In this document: in pieces, positions 17,130 to 26,806 of the stretch
Position numbering within the stretch: the first letter of the stretch is position 1
Layout of the letters: the number at the start of each line of letters is the position of its first letter
NCBI RefSeq assembly: GCF_001499995.1
Contig: NZ_LQIU01000007.1
Span: 47,039 to 111,038, forward strand
From: Mycobacterium sp. IS-1496
GTDB taxonomy: Bacteria > Actinomycetota > Actinomycetes > Mycobacteriales > Mycobacteriaceae
Reading direction: 5' to 3'
Length of the DNA: 64,000 nucleotides
The notes under the pieces: model-generated
What the model was told of the DNA's origin: nothing
Seen by the model: only the letters and a program-made list of their open reading frames with translations
The model's database searches: none
Translations under genes and position numbers: made by a program

Positions 17130-17522
17130 CTAAGCACTCAGTGCTGCGAGCGCCTCGTCGACCGATGCATAGAGCGGAATGATGTCCGCGATTCCGAGAA
17201 GCTTCAAGGGACGGCTGGTAGCGGGACCCTCCGCGACGACGCAGAACTTCACGCCGGACGGGATCTCGTCGTGGATGGCGACCAGAATGCCCATGCCCGC
17301 CGATGCGAGGAATTCCACGGCGGAGAAGTCCACGACCAGCCCGGCCGGCTCCTTCGCCAGACCCGCTCGGATGGCCTGCTCCAGCTGCGGTGCCGTGAGC
17401 ATGTCGACGACGCCGGCCACCGAGACCACGACGGTGCGATCAACCCAGCGTTCGTTGATCTCGCAGTTCGTCGAGTCCGCGGCGGAGGTCGCCCCTGCTG
17501 CGGCTTCGCGCTGTTCCTCCAA
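17130..17522 (-). CDS. STAS-domain anti-anti-sigma factor (Rv1904-like)
   Basis: This encodes 130 residues. The STAS domain covers about residues 25-128, with the phosphorylatable serine in FSAVEFLASAGMGIL (Ser74). The start is a TTG at 17522, supported by GGGAGGTGG a few bases upstream; no ATG or GTG fits the conserved domain as well. Unphosphorylated STAS antagonists bind RsbW-type kinases and free the sigma factor. The kinase gene follows immediately. Mtb Rv1904 is a comparable antagonist in the same genomic neighbourhood as cinA. With the neighbouring phosphatase broken, reactivation of Ser74 must rely on an enzyme encoded elsewhere. Confidence 0.87.
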   Translation of the reverse strand: MEEQREAAAGATSAADSTNCEINERWVDRTVVVSVAGVVDMLTAPQLEQAIRAGLAKEPAGLVVDFSAVEFLASAGMGILVAIHDEIPSGVKFCVVAEGPATSRPLKLLGIADIIPLYASVDEALAALSA

Positions 17523-17695
17523 TGGTCCACCTCCCGCGTGGTCGCTCGTCGAGCGGAGCGCGCCACGCCATTCATGCTCCCCAGGCTGCGGACTGAACCT
17601 GGCAAGACATCCAGCGACACCGGAATGATCCGATGTCGGGTGCGCTCCCGATCGGCGAGCGCGACCGGAATCAGATTAAACCAGGTCTGAGCGGC

Positions 17696-18000
17696 TCAGT
17701 GGTCAGCGGTCAGGGCGAGCAGTGGCGATGTCCTCGTCCGGGCGAAGCGTGGGCACCAGTGCGGCCGGGCCGTCGACCAGCCCTGACGCGGGCTTCCCGA
17801 CCCGTGGGTTCAGGTATCGGCGCAGGCAGCCTGGCCGTAGCGCCGAATACCCGTCGGCCTCGCCTCGACGATGCCGTCGGTGCACAGCAACAGACTCTCG
17901 CCCGGATGTCACGTCAGCGAGCTCATCGAAGGCCGTGTCCGGGACCGCGCCGACGAACACGCCGCGGCGCGGCCAGACCATGTACCCGGCCGGCCGGCGG
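17696..18000 (-). pseudogene. Remnant of a SpoIIE/PP2C-type serine phosphatase
   Basis: On the minus strand, three reading frames in succession give pieces of one PPM (SpoIIE) phosphatase C-terminus. The first is GVFVGAVPDTAFDELADVT (about 17965-17908). A frame change then gives HPGESLLLCTDGIVEARPTG (about 17910-17850). After further changes comes ALVPTLRPDEDIA, then LLALTADH and a stop at 17696. CTDG-V-E and DDIALLAL are the family's metal-binding and terminal motifs. There are at least three frameshifts and the N-terminus is missing. It lies directly upstream of the STAS and kinase genes, as an RsbU-like activator would. The 5' boundary is approximate. Confidence 0.75.
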
Positions 18001-18031
18001 GGTCGCTGCGGTGCGGTGTCGACCAGACGGC

Positions 18032-18370
18032 TCAGACGGCGCGGCCACGCCGGACGCCGACGACCGCCGCGCCCACCGCGATGAGCGCGCCGATGACCGC
18101 CACCGGGATGGCCCAGGCCCGCCTGCTGCCCACCGCCGAGTCGCACAGGGCGACGTAGTCGGTGTGCGGAACGATCTGGTTCAGCACGGGGACGTTCGCG
18201 ACGCCTTGGTTGTTGGCCGCTTCTGCGCCGGACGTGTCCGACACCAGGGCGTTGCCGCATCCCACGCTCTTGCCGTCGTCCCCGGACACCGAGACCGGGA
18301 CGAGCAATCCGGCGATCCCCACCACGAGGATGATCGCGCCCACCACCATGGCCAACCGTCGCGCCGTCAC
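18032..18370 (-). CDS. Small two-helix membrane protein of unknown function
   Basis: This encodes 112 residues from the GTG at 18370, with GAGGGGAG upstream as ribosome-binding site. Hydrophobic helices lie at about residues 5-27 and 86-105, flanking an external-looking loop with two cysteines (SVGCGNAL and VALCDSAV) that could pair. The C-terminus is basic (RRGRAV), consistent with a cytoplasmic end. I do not recognise a functional family. A near-ideal SigF-type promoter lies 45 bases upstream, so expression in stationary phase or stress is expected. It sits just upstream of the phosphatase remnant and the STAS/kinase pair. Confidence 0.75.
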   Translation of the reverse strand: MTARRLAMVVGAIILVVGIAGLLVPVSVSGDDGKSVGCGNALVSDTSGAEAANNQGVANVPVLNQIVPHTDYVALCDSAVGSRRAWAIPVAVIGALIAVGAAVVGVRRGRAV

Positions 18371-18414
18371 ACAACACTCCCCTCGTCCGGGTTCGTCCTG
18401 AACCAGGCGGAGGT

Positions 18415-18441
18415 CTACCCGCCGGCCGTTCGATTTAAACC
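18415..18441 (-). promoter_or_regulatory. SigF-type promoter
   Basis: Read on the minus strand, GGTTT (18441-18437), a 16-base spacer and GGGTAG (18420-18415) match the mycobacterial SigF consensus GGWWT-N16-17-GGGTAY except at the final base. The GTG of the membrane-protein gene follows 45 bases later. SigF controls stationary-phase, envelope and pigment genes in fast-growing mycobacteria. Confidence 0.75.
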
Positions 18442-18476
18442 GGGCCGAAATCCATTGCCGGACAACGTGTTATCGC

Positions 18477-19211
18477 TCATTGTCGGCGACGCGTTCTGGC
18501 GATCTGCAGGGTCGGCCAGTCACGCGCCGCCGCGGTGGCCGCCAGTCGGGGGCGCGGATTGACCGGCCGCGGCGAACCCACCAGCTCCATCAGCGAGACG
18601 TCCTCGTCGCCGTCGGCGTAGAACCAACTGCCGCTCAGCGGGATGTCGTTGGCGCCACAGAACTGTCCGACCGCGACGGCCTTCTGCGGCCCCCAGATGA
18701 CCGGCCGCACGATGTCCCCCGTCAGCCGGCCCGCGTCGTCCACCGCGAAGTGGTTGCACAGGACGTGGTCGATGCCGAGGAAGCGGGCGACGGGTTCGGC
18801 GTGGATGGTCAGCGCCGACGAACTGAGGACGACGGTGTGCCCCCGGCCCTGGTGCGCTTCGACGATCCGCCGCATATGGGGGTAGACGCGCGCGGCGACC
18901 CGCTCGGTGAACAACCGCTCCCCGAGTTCGTCGAGTTCGGCGAGCGACTCACCGCGCAGATATCCGGCCGCTCGCCGGACCAGCCGCTCGAACTGCATAC
19001 GGCCGAGCCGGTACCGCACCGAGGCCTCGAGGACGCCGAGCACCTCGCCGAGGCTGGCCTGGCGGCGCCTGATCCGGTCGCCGGCGTGTGCGGTGGCGGT
19101 GAACCCGTCGACCAGCGTGCCGTCGAGGTCGAAAAAGGCGCCGACCCGCCGCCCGCCGGGGCCTCCGGCGATCTCGTCGACCGACTCGGCGAGCGTGAGC
19201 GACCGGGGCAC
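18477..19211 (-). CDS. HAD-IB family phosphatase
   Basis: This encodes 244 residues. HAD motif I is FFDLDGTLVDGF (about 26-37), motif II is TVVLSSSALTIHAEP (about 125), and motifs III/IV are WGPQKAVAVGQF (Lys, about 176) and FYADGDEDVSLMELVG (about 195). This subgroup (SerB/CicA-like, HAD-IB) includes phosphoserine phosphatases and enzymes fused to lysophospholipid acyltransferases; this protein is unfused. Substrate is unknown, with phospholipid-derived monoesters one possibility. The start is a GTG with a weak ribosome-binding site. It is divergent from the KstR-boxed nitronate monooxygenase. Confidence 0.85.
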   Translation of the reverse strand: MPRSLTLAESVDEIAGGPGGRRVGAFFDLDGTLVDGFTATAHAGDRIRRRQASLGEVLGVLEASVRYRLGRMQFERLVRRAAGYLRGESLAELDELGERLFTERVAARVYPHMRRIVEAHQGRGHTVVLSSSALTIHAEPVARFLGIDHVLCNHFAVDDAGRLTGDIVRPVIWGPQKAVAVGQFCGANDIPLSGSWFYADGDEDVSLMELVGSPRPVNPRPRLAATAAARDWPTLQIARTRRRQ

Positions 19212-19340
19212 CGATCCATCATCGCGTCCGGGGCGGACCCGCCGCGAGCCGGGGCGGGCCGGCCTCGGAGACCCCGTCGTACCCGGCGGGACCCGCCGCG
19301 GGCACGTCCCCTCCCGCGACGGGGCATCGTCGTACTAAAC

Positions 19341-19354
19341 TAGAACACGTTTCA
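19341..19354. promoter_or_regulatory. KstR operator (perfect consensus)
   Basis: TAGAACACGTTTCA matches TNNAACNNGTTNNA at all defined positions and lies 31 bases before the ATG of the nitronate monooxygenase gene, in the position expected for a repressor site over the promoter. Confidence 0.85.
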
Positions 19355-19385
19355 ATTCGCCGACCGCCTCATTCAAGGAGCGCGC

Positions 19386-20516
19386 ATGCACACCGCCATC
19401 TGTGACGAGCTCGGCATCGAGTTCCCGATCTTCGCCTTCACGCACTGCCGCGACGTCGTGGTCGCGGTGAGCAAGGCCGGCGGCTTCGGCGTGCTCGGCG
19501 CGGTCGGCTTCACCCCGGAGCAGCTCGAGATCGAACTCAACTGGATCGACGAGCACATCGGCGACCACCCCTACGGCGTCGACATCGTCATCCCGAACAA
19601 GTACGAGGGCATGGACGCGAACATGTCCGCCGACGAGCTCAAGGGCATGCTGCAGTCGCTCGTTCCGCAGGAGCACCTGGACTTCGCCAAGCGCATCCTC
19701 AAGGACCACGGTGTGCCGACCGATGACAGCGACGACAATGCGCTGCAGCTGCTGGGCTGGACCGAGGCGACCGCCACCCCCCAGGTGGAGATCGCGCTGC
19801 GGCACCCGAAGATGACGCTGATCGCCAACGCGCTCGGCACGCCGCCCGCCGACATGATCAAGAACATCCACGAGGCCGGCCGCAAGGTCGCGGCCTTGTG
19901 CGGATCGCCCTCGCAGGCGCGCAAACACGCCGATGCCGGCGTGGACATCATCATCGCCCAGGGCGGGGAAGCCGGCGGTCACAGCGGCGAGGTCGGCTCC
20001 ATCGTCCTGTGGCCGCAGGTCGTCAAGGAGGTCGCGCCGGTGCCGGTGCTGGCCGCCGGCGGTATCGGCAGCGGTCAGCAGATCGCGGCCGCCCTGGCGC
20101 TGGGCGCCGCGGGGGCGTGGACGGGTTCGCAGTGGCTGATGGTGGAGGAAGCCGAGAACACCCCCGTGCAGCAGGCCGCGTACGCGAAGGCGAGCAGCCG
20201 CGACACCGTCCGCAGCCGCTCGTTCACCGGGAAGCCGGCACGCATGCTGCGCAATGACTGGACCGAGGCGTGGGAACAGCCGGAGAACCCCAAGCCGCTC
20301 GGAATGCCGTTGCAGTACATGGTGTCCGGGATGGCGGTCGCCGCCACGCACAAGTACCCCAACGAGACCGTCGACGTGGCGTTCAACCCCGTCGGTCAGG
20401 TCGTCGGCCAGTTCGACAAGGTCGAGAAGACCTCCGCGGTGATCGAGCGGTGGGTGCAGGAGTATCTGGACGCGACGACCACGCTCAACACCCTCAACGA
20501 AGCCGCGGGCGTCTGA
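19386..20516 (+). CDS. Nitronate monooxygenase-type flavin oxidoreductase (Rv1894c-like)
   Basis: This encodes 376 residues with an AAGGAG ribosome-binding site. It has the 2-nitropropane dioxygenase/NMO TIM-barrel. Visible blocks are HCRDVVVAVSKAGGFGVLGAVGF (about 16-38), AQGGEAGGHSGEVGS (FMN phosphate and catalytic His, about 194-208), VLAAGGIGSGQQIAAALALGAAGAW (about 222-246) and GSQWL. Enzymes of this fold oxidise nitronates or act as FMN-dependent dehydrogenases on lipids. The perfect KstR box upstream points to a steroid- or lipid-linked role rather than plain nitronate detoxification. Mtb Rv1894c is the likely counterpart. Confidence 0.88.
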   Translation: MHTAICDELGIEFPIFAFTHCRDVVVAVSKAGGFGVLGAVGFTPEQLEIELNWIDEHIGDHPYGVDIVIPNKYEGMDANMSADELKGMLQSLVPQEHLDFAKRILKDHGVPTDDSDDNALQLLGWTEATATPQVEIALRHPKMTLIANALGTPPADMIKNIHEAGRKVAALCGSPSQARKHADAGVDIIIAQGGEAGGHSGEVGSIVLWPQVVKEVAPVPVLAAGGIGSGQQIAAALALGAAGAWTGSQWLMVEEAENTPVQQAAYAKASSRDTVRSRSFTGKPARMLRNDWTEAWEQPENPKPLGMPLQYMVSGMAVAATHKYPNETVDVAFNPVGQVVGQFDKVEKTSAVIERWVQEYLDATTTLNTLNEAAGV

Positions 20517-20576
20517 TTCCGCGCGACACGACACCGATGTACCCGCCGCGGCGCCGTGCGCGGGTTAGCGTTCGGC

Positions 20577-21017
20577 ATGGCCGTTTCGCCGACGTCAGCA
20601 CGGGTTCGGCGGCGTAGTTCCATGGCCCGGGCGGCGGTCGCATCCGCCGCCCTCGCCGGAGCGCTCACCGGCGCACCGGTCGCGGCGGCGGATCCGTCGG
20701 CGGACTTCCCGACCGACGACCGCGGGTACGTCGGCACCGCGGCCTACTGCCAGGGCGCCGCGGTGGCAACGGCATTCGGCCGGACGCAGGATGCGCTGGT
20801 GGCGATCTGCTCGAGTCCGGACGGCCAACTGCAGTATCGCGGCGTTCGGCTCAGCAATGACGCGGCGTTGATGCTGACCGCAGAGGCCGGCGCAGCGGGT
20901 GGGTTCACCGCCGAGAACGACGGCGTGGTCTACACCGTCACGCCGACGGATCTTGTTGTCTCGTCCGGTGATACGACGCTGCACCGGCAGGCGATGGTCG
21001 AGTACCGCCGGCCGTAG
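20577..21017 (+). CDS. Small secreted mycobacterial protein
   Basis: This encodes 146 residues from the ATG at 20577, five bases after a TAGCGT -10-like element, so a leaderless transcript is likely. An arginine-rich n-region (SARVRRRSSMARA) and hydrophobic core to about residue 40 end in a PVAAADPS cleavage site. The mature domain has two cysteines (AAYCQGAA and VAICSSPD) and a beta-rich pattern (YRGVRLSNDAALMLTAEA, YTVTPTDLVVSS). Comparable domains occur in mycobacterial exported proteins and beside serine/threonine kinases. No function is assigned. It converges on fdxA with no gap between the stops. Confidence 0.65.
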   Translation: MAVSPTSARVRRRSSMARAAVASAALAGALTGAPVAAADPSADFPTDDRGYVGTAAYCQGAAVATAFGRTQDALVAICSSPDGQLQYRGVRLSNDAALMLTAEAGAAGGFTAENDGVVYTVTPTDLVVSSGDTTLHRQAMVEYRRP

Positions 21018-21359
21018 TCAGCTCTCGCGCGGCAGGTTCGCCACGAGCGGGGTGTCCACTCCCAGGCGGCCGAGGACGGCCGCTCCCCCGGGTGTGCCGA
21101 GCGGTGTGTCGCGGCCCGGCAGCACCTCGGTGAAGAACGCGGCGTTGTCGGCGAGGTGGCGCTGTTGGTCCTCGGGCAGATCGGTCTCGTAGAAGATCGC
21201 GTCCATCTTGCAGATCACGCGGCACGCGCCGCAGTCCACGCACTCCTCCGGGTTGATGTACATCACCCGGTCCCCCTCGTAGATGCAGTCGACGGGGCAT
21301 TCGGGCACGCACGACTTGTCGACGACATCCACACACGCACTACCGATCACATGCGTCAT
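21018..21359 (-). CDS. fdxA: Seven-iron ferredoxin FdxA
   Basis: This encodes 113 residues. Cysteines at 9, 17, 21 and 25 (CVDVVDKSCVPECPVDC) and at 40, 43, 46 and 50 (CVDCGACRVIC) give the [3Fe-4S]/[4Fe-4S] pattern of actinobacterial FdxA ferredoxins, which are about 107-114 residues long. These are small cytosolic electron carriers that can feed P450s and other oxidoreductases. Two P450 genes occur in this window, so this is a possible, though unproven, partner. The gene is convergent with the secreted-protein gene and stands alone. Confidence 0.93.
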   Translation of the reverse strand: MTHVIGSACVDVVDKSCVPECPVDCIYEGDRVMYINPEECVDCGACRVICKMDAIFYETDLPEDQQRHLADNAAFFTEVLPGRDTPLGTPGGAAVLGRLGVDTPLVANLPRES

Positions 21360-21481
21360 ACGGCGAGCCTAGGGAGCCCGGGCGGCCGGGCGCTGGGGCC
21401 GAAAGTCCTCAGTTCTTGCGTCCGCACACACGCCCGGATCGGAGCGCTACCACCGCTCGGCCTTCCGCTAGCCAGCTCTTC

Positions 21482-21501
21482 TATGTAAGGTGACATACAT
21501 A
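21482..21501. promoter_or_regulatory. Inverted repeat upstream of TetR gene, likely autoregulatory operator
   Basis: TATGTAAGGTGACATACATA contains six-base arms (TATGTA/TACATA) around an eight-base centre, 22 bases before the ATG of the TetR gene. It is AT-rich against its surroundings and of the size TetR dimers bind. The likely ligand of this site is the regulator encoded next to it. Confidence 0.6.
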
Positions 21502-21522
21502 ATCGGCGGAAGGACGACCGGT

Positions 21523-22103
21523 ATGGCCACCCCTCGCGAACGCATGGTGCGGTCCGCCGCGGTACTCATCCGGGAACGCGGCGCCCATTCGACCGCGATC
21601 GCCGACGTCTTGAAACACAGCGGCGCGCCACGTGGGTCGGCCTATCACCACTTTCCGGGCGGTCGCACCCAATTACTCTGTGAAGCAGTCGATTACGCGG
21701 GTGAGCGGGTGGCCGAGCAGATCAGGCAGGCGCCCGATTCGCTGACCCTGCTCGACGGTCTGTTCGCCGGCTACCGAGATCTGATGACCCGCACCGACCA
21801 CCGGGCGGGCTGCCCCGTCGTCGCCGTCGCCGTCGAGGCGGGCGATCCCGACAAGCCGGAGCAGTCCGCCCCCGTCATCGAGCGGGCGGCAGCCGCATTC
21901 GCCGGCTGGACCGAACTGATCGCCGACCGCATGACGGCCGACGGGATCGGCGCCGAACGGGCCGCGGAACTCGCCATGTTGCTGCTGACCAGCTTCGAGG
22001 GAGCGATCGTCGTGGCACGCGCCGCCCGCGACGTCGGTCCACTCGACACCGTCCACCGCCAACTGCGCGCTCTGCTGCGGGAAGCCCTCGGAAAGGACCG
22101 CTC

Positions 22104-22107
<4 letters not shown>
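21523..22107 (+). CDS. TetR-family regulator (LmrA/YxaF type)
   Basis: This encodes 194 residues from the ATG at 21523, with a GGAAGGA ribosome-binding site; the frame opens earlier at 21490 but inside the operator. The helix-turn-helix is at about residues 23-45 (AIADVLKHSGAPRGSAYHHFPGG), and the wing TAYHHFPxGR is typical of the LmrA/YxaF-like group. The C-terminal ligand domain includes HRAGCPVVAVAVEAG. The stop overlaps the next ATG by four bases (ATGA), so the regulator and the molybdopterin oxidoreductase are translationally coupled. The Mtb pair Rv0196-Rv0197 has the same arrangement. Confidence 0.88.
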
Positions 22108-24362
<2,255 letters not shown>

Positions 24363-24368
24363 CCGCCG

Positions 24369-24914
24369 CTACGGCGCCGGTGCGGGTGCCGGAGCCGGTT
24401 CGGGTGCCGGAGCGGGAGCGGGTGCCGGGGCCGGTTCGGGCGCCGGTGCGGGTGCCAACGGTGGCTGCGGTCCGGCCGGCAGTCCCGGCGGCGGAGTGGC
24501 GGCCGGGTCGAGCGGACGCTGCGTCAGCAGGAAGATCGCGTCGCTGCCGCTGACCTCCTGTGTCTGCACGGCATGCCACAGGTCACGCAGGTAGGACAGC
24601 CCGCGGCTGCCCGTGGGCGCGGTCGGGGTGGTCGTGGTTCCGGGCGGCGGGTTGTCCGGGCTGTACAGATGTGGGACACCCTCGTCGGCAGGGGCGGGCG
24701 CGGCGAGCGGCGCGACATCGGCCGGTGCCGCCGAGGCGGCCGCGACGGGCGCGGGCCCGGGAGCGGGAGGCGCGGGAGCCGGAGCGGGCAGCGGGCCGGG
24801 AGCCGGGGCGGGAACGGGCTCCGCACCTGCGACAGGCGCCGCCATGAACATGCCGAGACCGATGCCGAGCCCCAGTGCTGCACAGGCGACGGTGCGCCGT
24901 ATATCGATCGCCAC
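24369..24914 (-). CDS. Proline/alanine-rich secreted protein
   Basis: This encodes 181 residues starting MAIDIRRTVACAALGLGIGLG, with a signal peptide and an AGAEP cleavage site near residue 32. A Pro-Ala-rich spacer (about 33-75) is followed by a short conserved core (VPHLYSPDNPPPG... LSYLRDLWHAVQTQEVSGSDAIFLLTQRPLDP, about 80-140). The tail is a repeated PAPAPEPAPAP run. Such repeats are typical of cell-wall-spanning mycobacterial proteins. Function is unknown. The repeated DNA at 24369-24450 is prone to slippage, so tail length may vary among strains. The gene is convergent with the molybdopterin enzyme. Confidence 0.75.
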   Translation of the reverse strand: MAIDIRRTVACAALGLGIGLGMFMAAPVAGAEPVPAPAPGPLPAPAPAPPAPGPAPVAAASAAPADVAPLAAPAPADEGVPHLYSPDNPPPGTTTTPTAPTGSRGLSYLRDLWHAVQTQEVSGSDAIFLLTQRPLDPAATPPPGLPAGPQPPLAPAPAPEPAPAPAPAPAPEPAPAPAPAP

Positions 24915-25026
24915 TGCGGTCTCCCTCCACGTCGCGTGACCTGGCTACACGGGATTGTTCTCCGTCGGCGCGCGCTTTGTTACAGAAGTGGCCAACGTTT
25001 CTGCGGCGATCTGGTCGCGTCCGCGC

Positions 25027-25040
25027 GATAACACGTTCCA
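25027..25040. promoter_or_regulatory. Near-consensus KstR box upstream of CYP125
   Basis: GATAACACGTTCCA matches TNNAACNNGTTNNA except at the first position (G for T). It lies about 90-100 bases before the CYP125-type gene. The family's role in sterol side-chain oxidation makes KstR control credible despite the single mismatch. Confidence 0.65.
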
Positions 25041-25130
25041 CTTCGGACTTTCCGCAACCCCGCCCGGCCGCCCCAACAGTGGTGTAGCAATGCGGTTAGG
25101 CACGAGAAGACGTCGTCTTAGGAGATGCCC

Positions 25131-26408
25131 GTGGTCATGAGCAGCGATCGGCTCCGCCCCAACCTGCCGCCTGGGTTCGACTTCACCGATCCGGACATCT
25201 ACGCCGAGCGGCTTCCCGTCGAGGAACTGGCCGAGATGCGCCGGGTGGCCCCGATCTGGTGGAACGAACAACCCGTCGGCGCGGGCGGCTTCGACGACGG
25301 CGGGTTCTGGGTCGTCACCAAACACCGCGACGTCAAAGAGGTTTCCCGGCGCAGCGACGTGTTCTCCAGCCTCGAGAAGACCGCGCTCCCGCGCTACCGG
25401 GACGGCACCGTCGGCGAACAGATCGAACGCGGGAAGTACGTTCTGCTCAATCAGGACGCCCCGCACCACACCCACCTTCGCCAGATCGTGTCCCGGGCGT
25501 TCACCCCGCGGGCGGTCGAGCGGCTGCGGGCCGAACTCGACGCCCGCGCACAGCACATCGCGCGCACGGCGCTGGAGCAGGGCGCAGGTGACTTCGTCGA
25601 ACAGGTGTCGTGTGAGCTGCCACTGCAGGCGATCGCCGGGCTCATGGGCGTGCCGCAGGAGGACCGCAGAAAGCTCTTCGACTGGTCGAACCAGATGGTC
25701 GGCGATCAGGACCCGGAATTCGCGGGCAACGACGCGATCGGCGCCTCGGTCGAACTGATCATGTACGGCATGCAGATGGCCGCCGACCGGGTCGCCAACC
25801 CCGGCGACGATCTGGTCACCAAACTCGTCCAGGCCGACGTCGAGGGACACAAACTCTCCGACGACGAGTTCGGGTTCTTCGTCATCCTGCTGGCGGTGGC
25901 GGGCAACGAGACGACCCGTAACTCGATCACCCAAGGGATGATGGCGTTCACCGAGTTCCCCGATCAGTGGGAGTTGTTCAAGCGGGAACGGCCCGCGACC
26001 GCCGCCGACGAGATCGTGCGCTGGGCGACCCCGGTCACGTCGTTCCAGCGCACCGCGCTGTGGGACACCGAACTGTCCGGTGTGACCATCAAGAAGGGCC
26101 AGCGCGTGGTGATGTTCTACCGCTCGGCCAACTTCGACGAGGACGTCTTCGAGGATCCGTATTCGTTCGACATCCTGCGCGACCCCAACCCGCATGTCGG
26201 GTTCGGCGGCACCGGCGCCCACTACTGCATCGGTGCGAACCTGGCGCGCATGACGATCGACCTGATGTTCAACGCCATCGCCGACCACATGCCCGACCTC
26301 ACCCCGCTGGGCAAGCCGGAGCGGTTACGGTCGGGCTGGCTCAACGGCATCAAACACTGGCCGGTCGACTACACCGGCGCTGGCGCGAAACCCCCTGCTG
26401 CGCAGTAG
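25131..26408 (+). CDS. cyp125: CYP125-family steroid C26-monooxygenase
   Basis: This encodes 425 residues from the GTG at 25131 (GGAG six bases upstream; ATGs at 25125 and 25137 are alternatives). The sequence tracks Mtb CYP125 closely, with LPPGFDFTDPDIYAERLP (about 10-27), WWNEQP, the I-helix AGNETTRNSITQGM (about 260-273), EIVRW (ExxR-K helix neighbour) and the heme loop HVGFGGTGAHYCIGANLAR (Cys366). CYP125 hydroxylates the terminal side-chain carbon of cholesterol and cholestenone. Fast growers carry more than one copy, and this gene lies outside a catabolic cluster, so it is probably a secondary paralogue. Confidence 0.93.
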   Translation: MVMSSDRLRPNLPPGFDFTDPDIYAERLPVEELAEMRRVAPIWWNEQPVGAGGFDDGGFWVVTKHRDVKEVSRRSDVFSSLEKTALPRYRDGTVGEQIERGKYVLLNQDAPHHTHLRQIVSRAFTPRAVERLRAELDARAQHIARTALEQGAGDFVEQVSCELPLQAIAGLMGVPQEDRRKLFDWSNQMVGDQDPEFAGNDAIGASVELIMYGMQMAADRVANPGDDLVTKLVQADVEGHKLSDDEFGFFVILLAVAGNETTRNSITQGMMAFTEFPDQWELFKRERPATAADEIVRWATPVTSFQRTALWDTELSGVTIKKGQRVVMFYRSANFDEDVFEDPYSFDILRDPNPHVGFGGTGAHYCIGANLARMTIDLMFNAIADHMPDLTPLGKPERLRSGWLNGIKHWPVDYTGAGAKPPAAQ

Positions 26409-26697
26409 GTGTCGCCGGGTAGTCGATGATCGAGCGCCAATAGTCCTCGGGGATCTCGGTGTTCGAGCGAAGCACGATCGCGAGTCCGGTCGCCATCGCG
26501 ATGCCGAGGAGGCCGAGCCACAGGCCGGCCAGGCCGATCACCACCCACAGCGCCGTGGTCAGGGTCGGCCAGGGCGACGCGAAGGCCAGCGCGGGCGCGA
26601 AGAAGAACCCCGCACCGATGTACCAGGCCGAACCGGCGCGGTCCGACGCCATGACGAAACGCAGCCAACGCGGGATCTTCTGCTCGGACGTCTCCAT
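26350..26697 (-). CDS. Small two-helix membrane protein
   Basis: This encodes 115 residues from the ATG at 26697, with GAGGGAGA as ribosome-binding site. Two hydrophobic stretches, about residues 22-42 (AWYIGAGFFFAPALAF) and 48-75 (LTTALWVVIGLAGLWLGLLGIAM), suggest an integral membrane protein. The region around EIPEDYWRSIIDYP is well formed, but the last 15 or so residues are antisense to the CYP125 C-terminus (59-base overlap), so the natural tail may be longer than needed. No known family. It is divergent from the XRE regulator and shares a palindromic operator with it, hence a candidate target. Confidence 0.6.
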   Translation of the reverse strand: METSEQKIPRWLRFVMASDRAGSAWYIGAGFFFAPALAFASPWPTLTTALWVVIGLAGLWLGLLGIAMATGLAIVLRSNTEIPEDYWRSIIDYPATPTAQQGVSRQRRCSRPASV

Positions 26698-26755
26698 CGG
26701 GTTCTCCCTCTCGCGGTGGACGACTCCACCGTCGCGCGGGCGCGTCATCGGATCA

Positions 26756-26772
26756 ATTACCTCCGAAGTAAT
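26756..26772. promoter_or_regulatory. 17-base palindromic operator
   Basis: ATTACCTCCGAAGTAAT is a near-perfect palindrome (ATTACNTCNGANGTAAT) in the divergent gap between the membrane-protein gene and the XRE regulator, 34 bases before the regulator's GTG. Its position and symmetry fit a site for the XRE protein itself. Confidence 0.65.
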
Positions 26773-26806
26773 GGCGGCGCCACCCCGGACGGGCGAGACT
26801 GAACCC

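Noticed and set aside
18464..18471. AACGTGTT resembling a KstR core upstream of the membrane-protein gene
   Set aside because: The required flanking T and A are absent (G and C instead). The SigF promoter next to it explains the region better.
24369..24450. Pro-Ala coding repeat as a tandem DNA repeat element
   Set aside because: It is the repetitive tail of the secreted protein (PAPAPEP units), explained by coding constraint rather than an independent repeat element.
24998..25008. CCAACGTTTC as a second KstR site before CYP125
   Set aside because: The two half-sites are not separated by two bases, so it fails the consensus.
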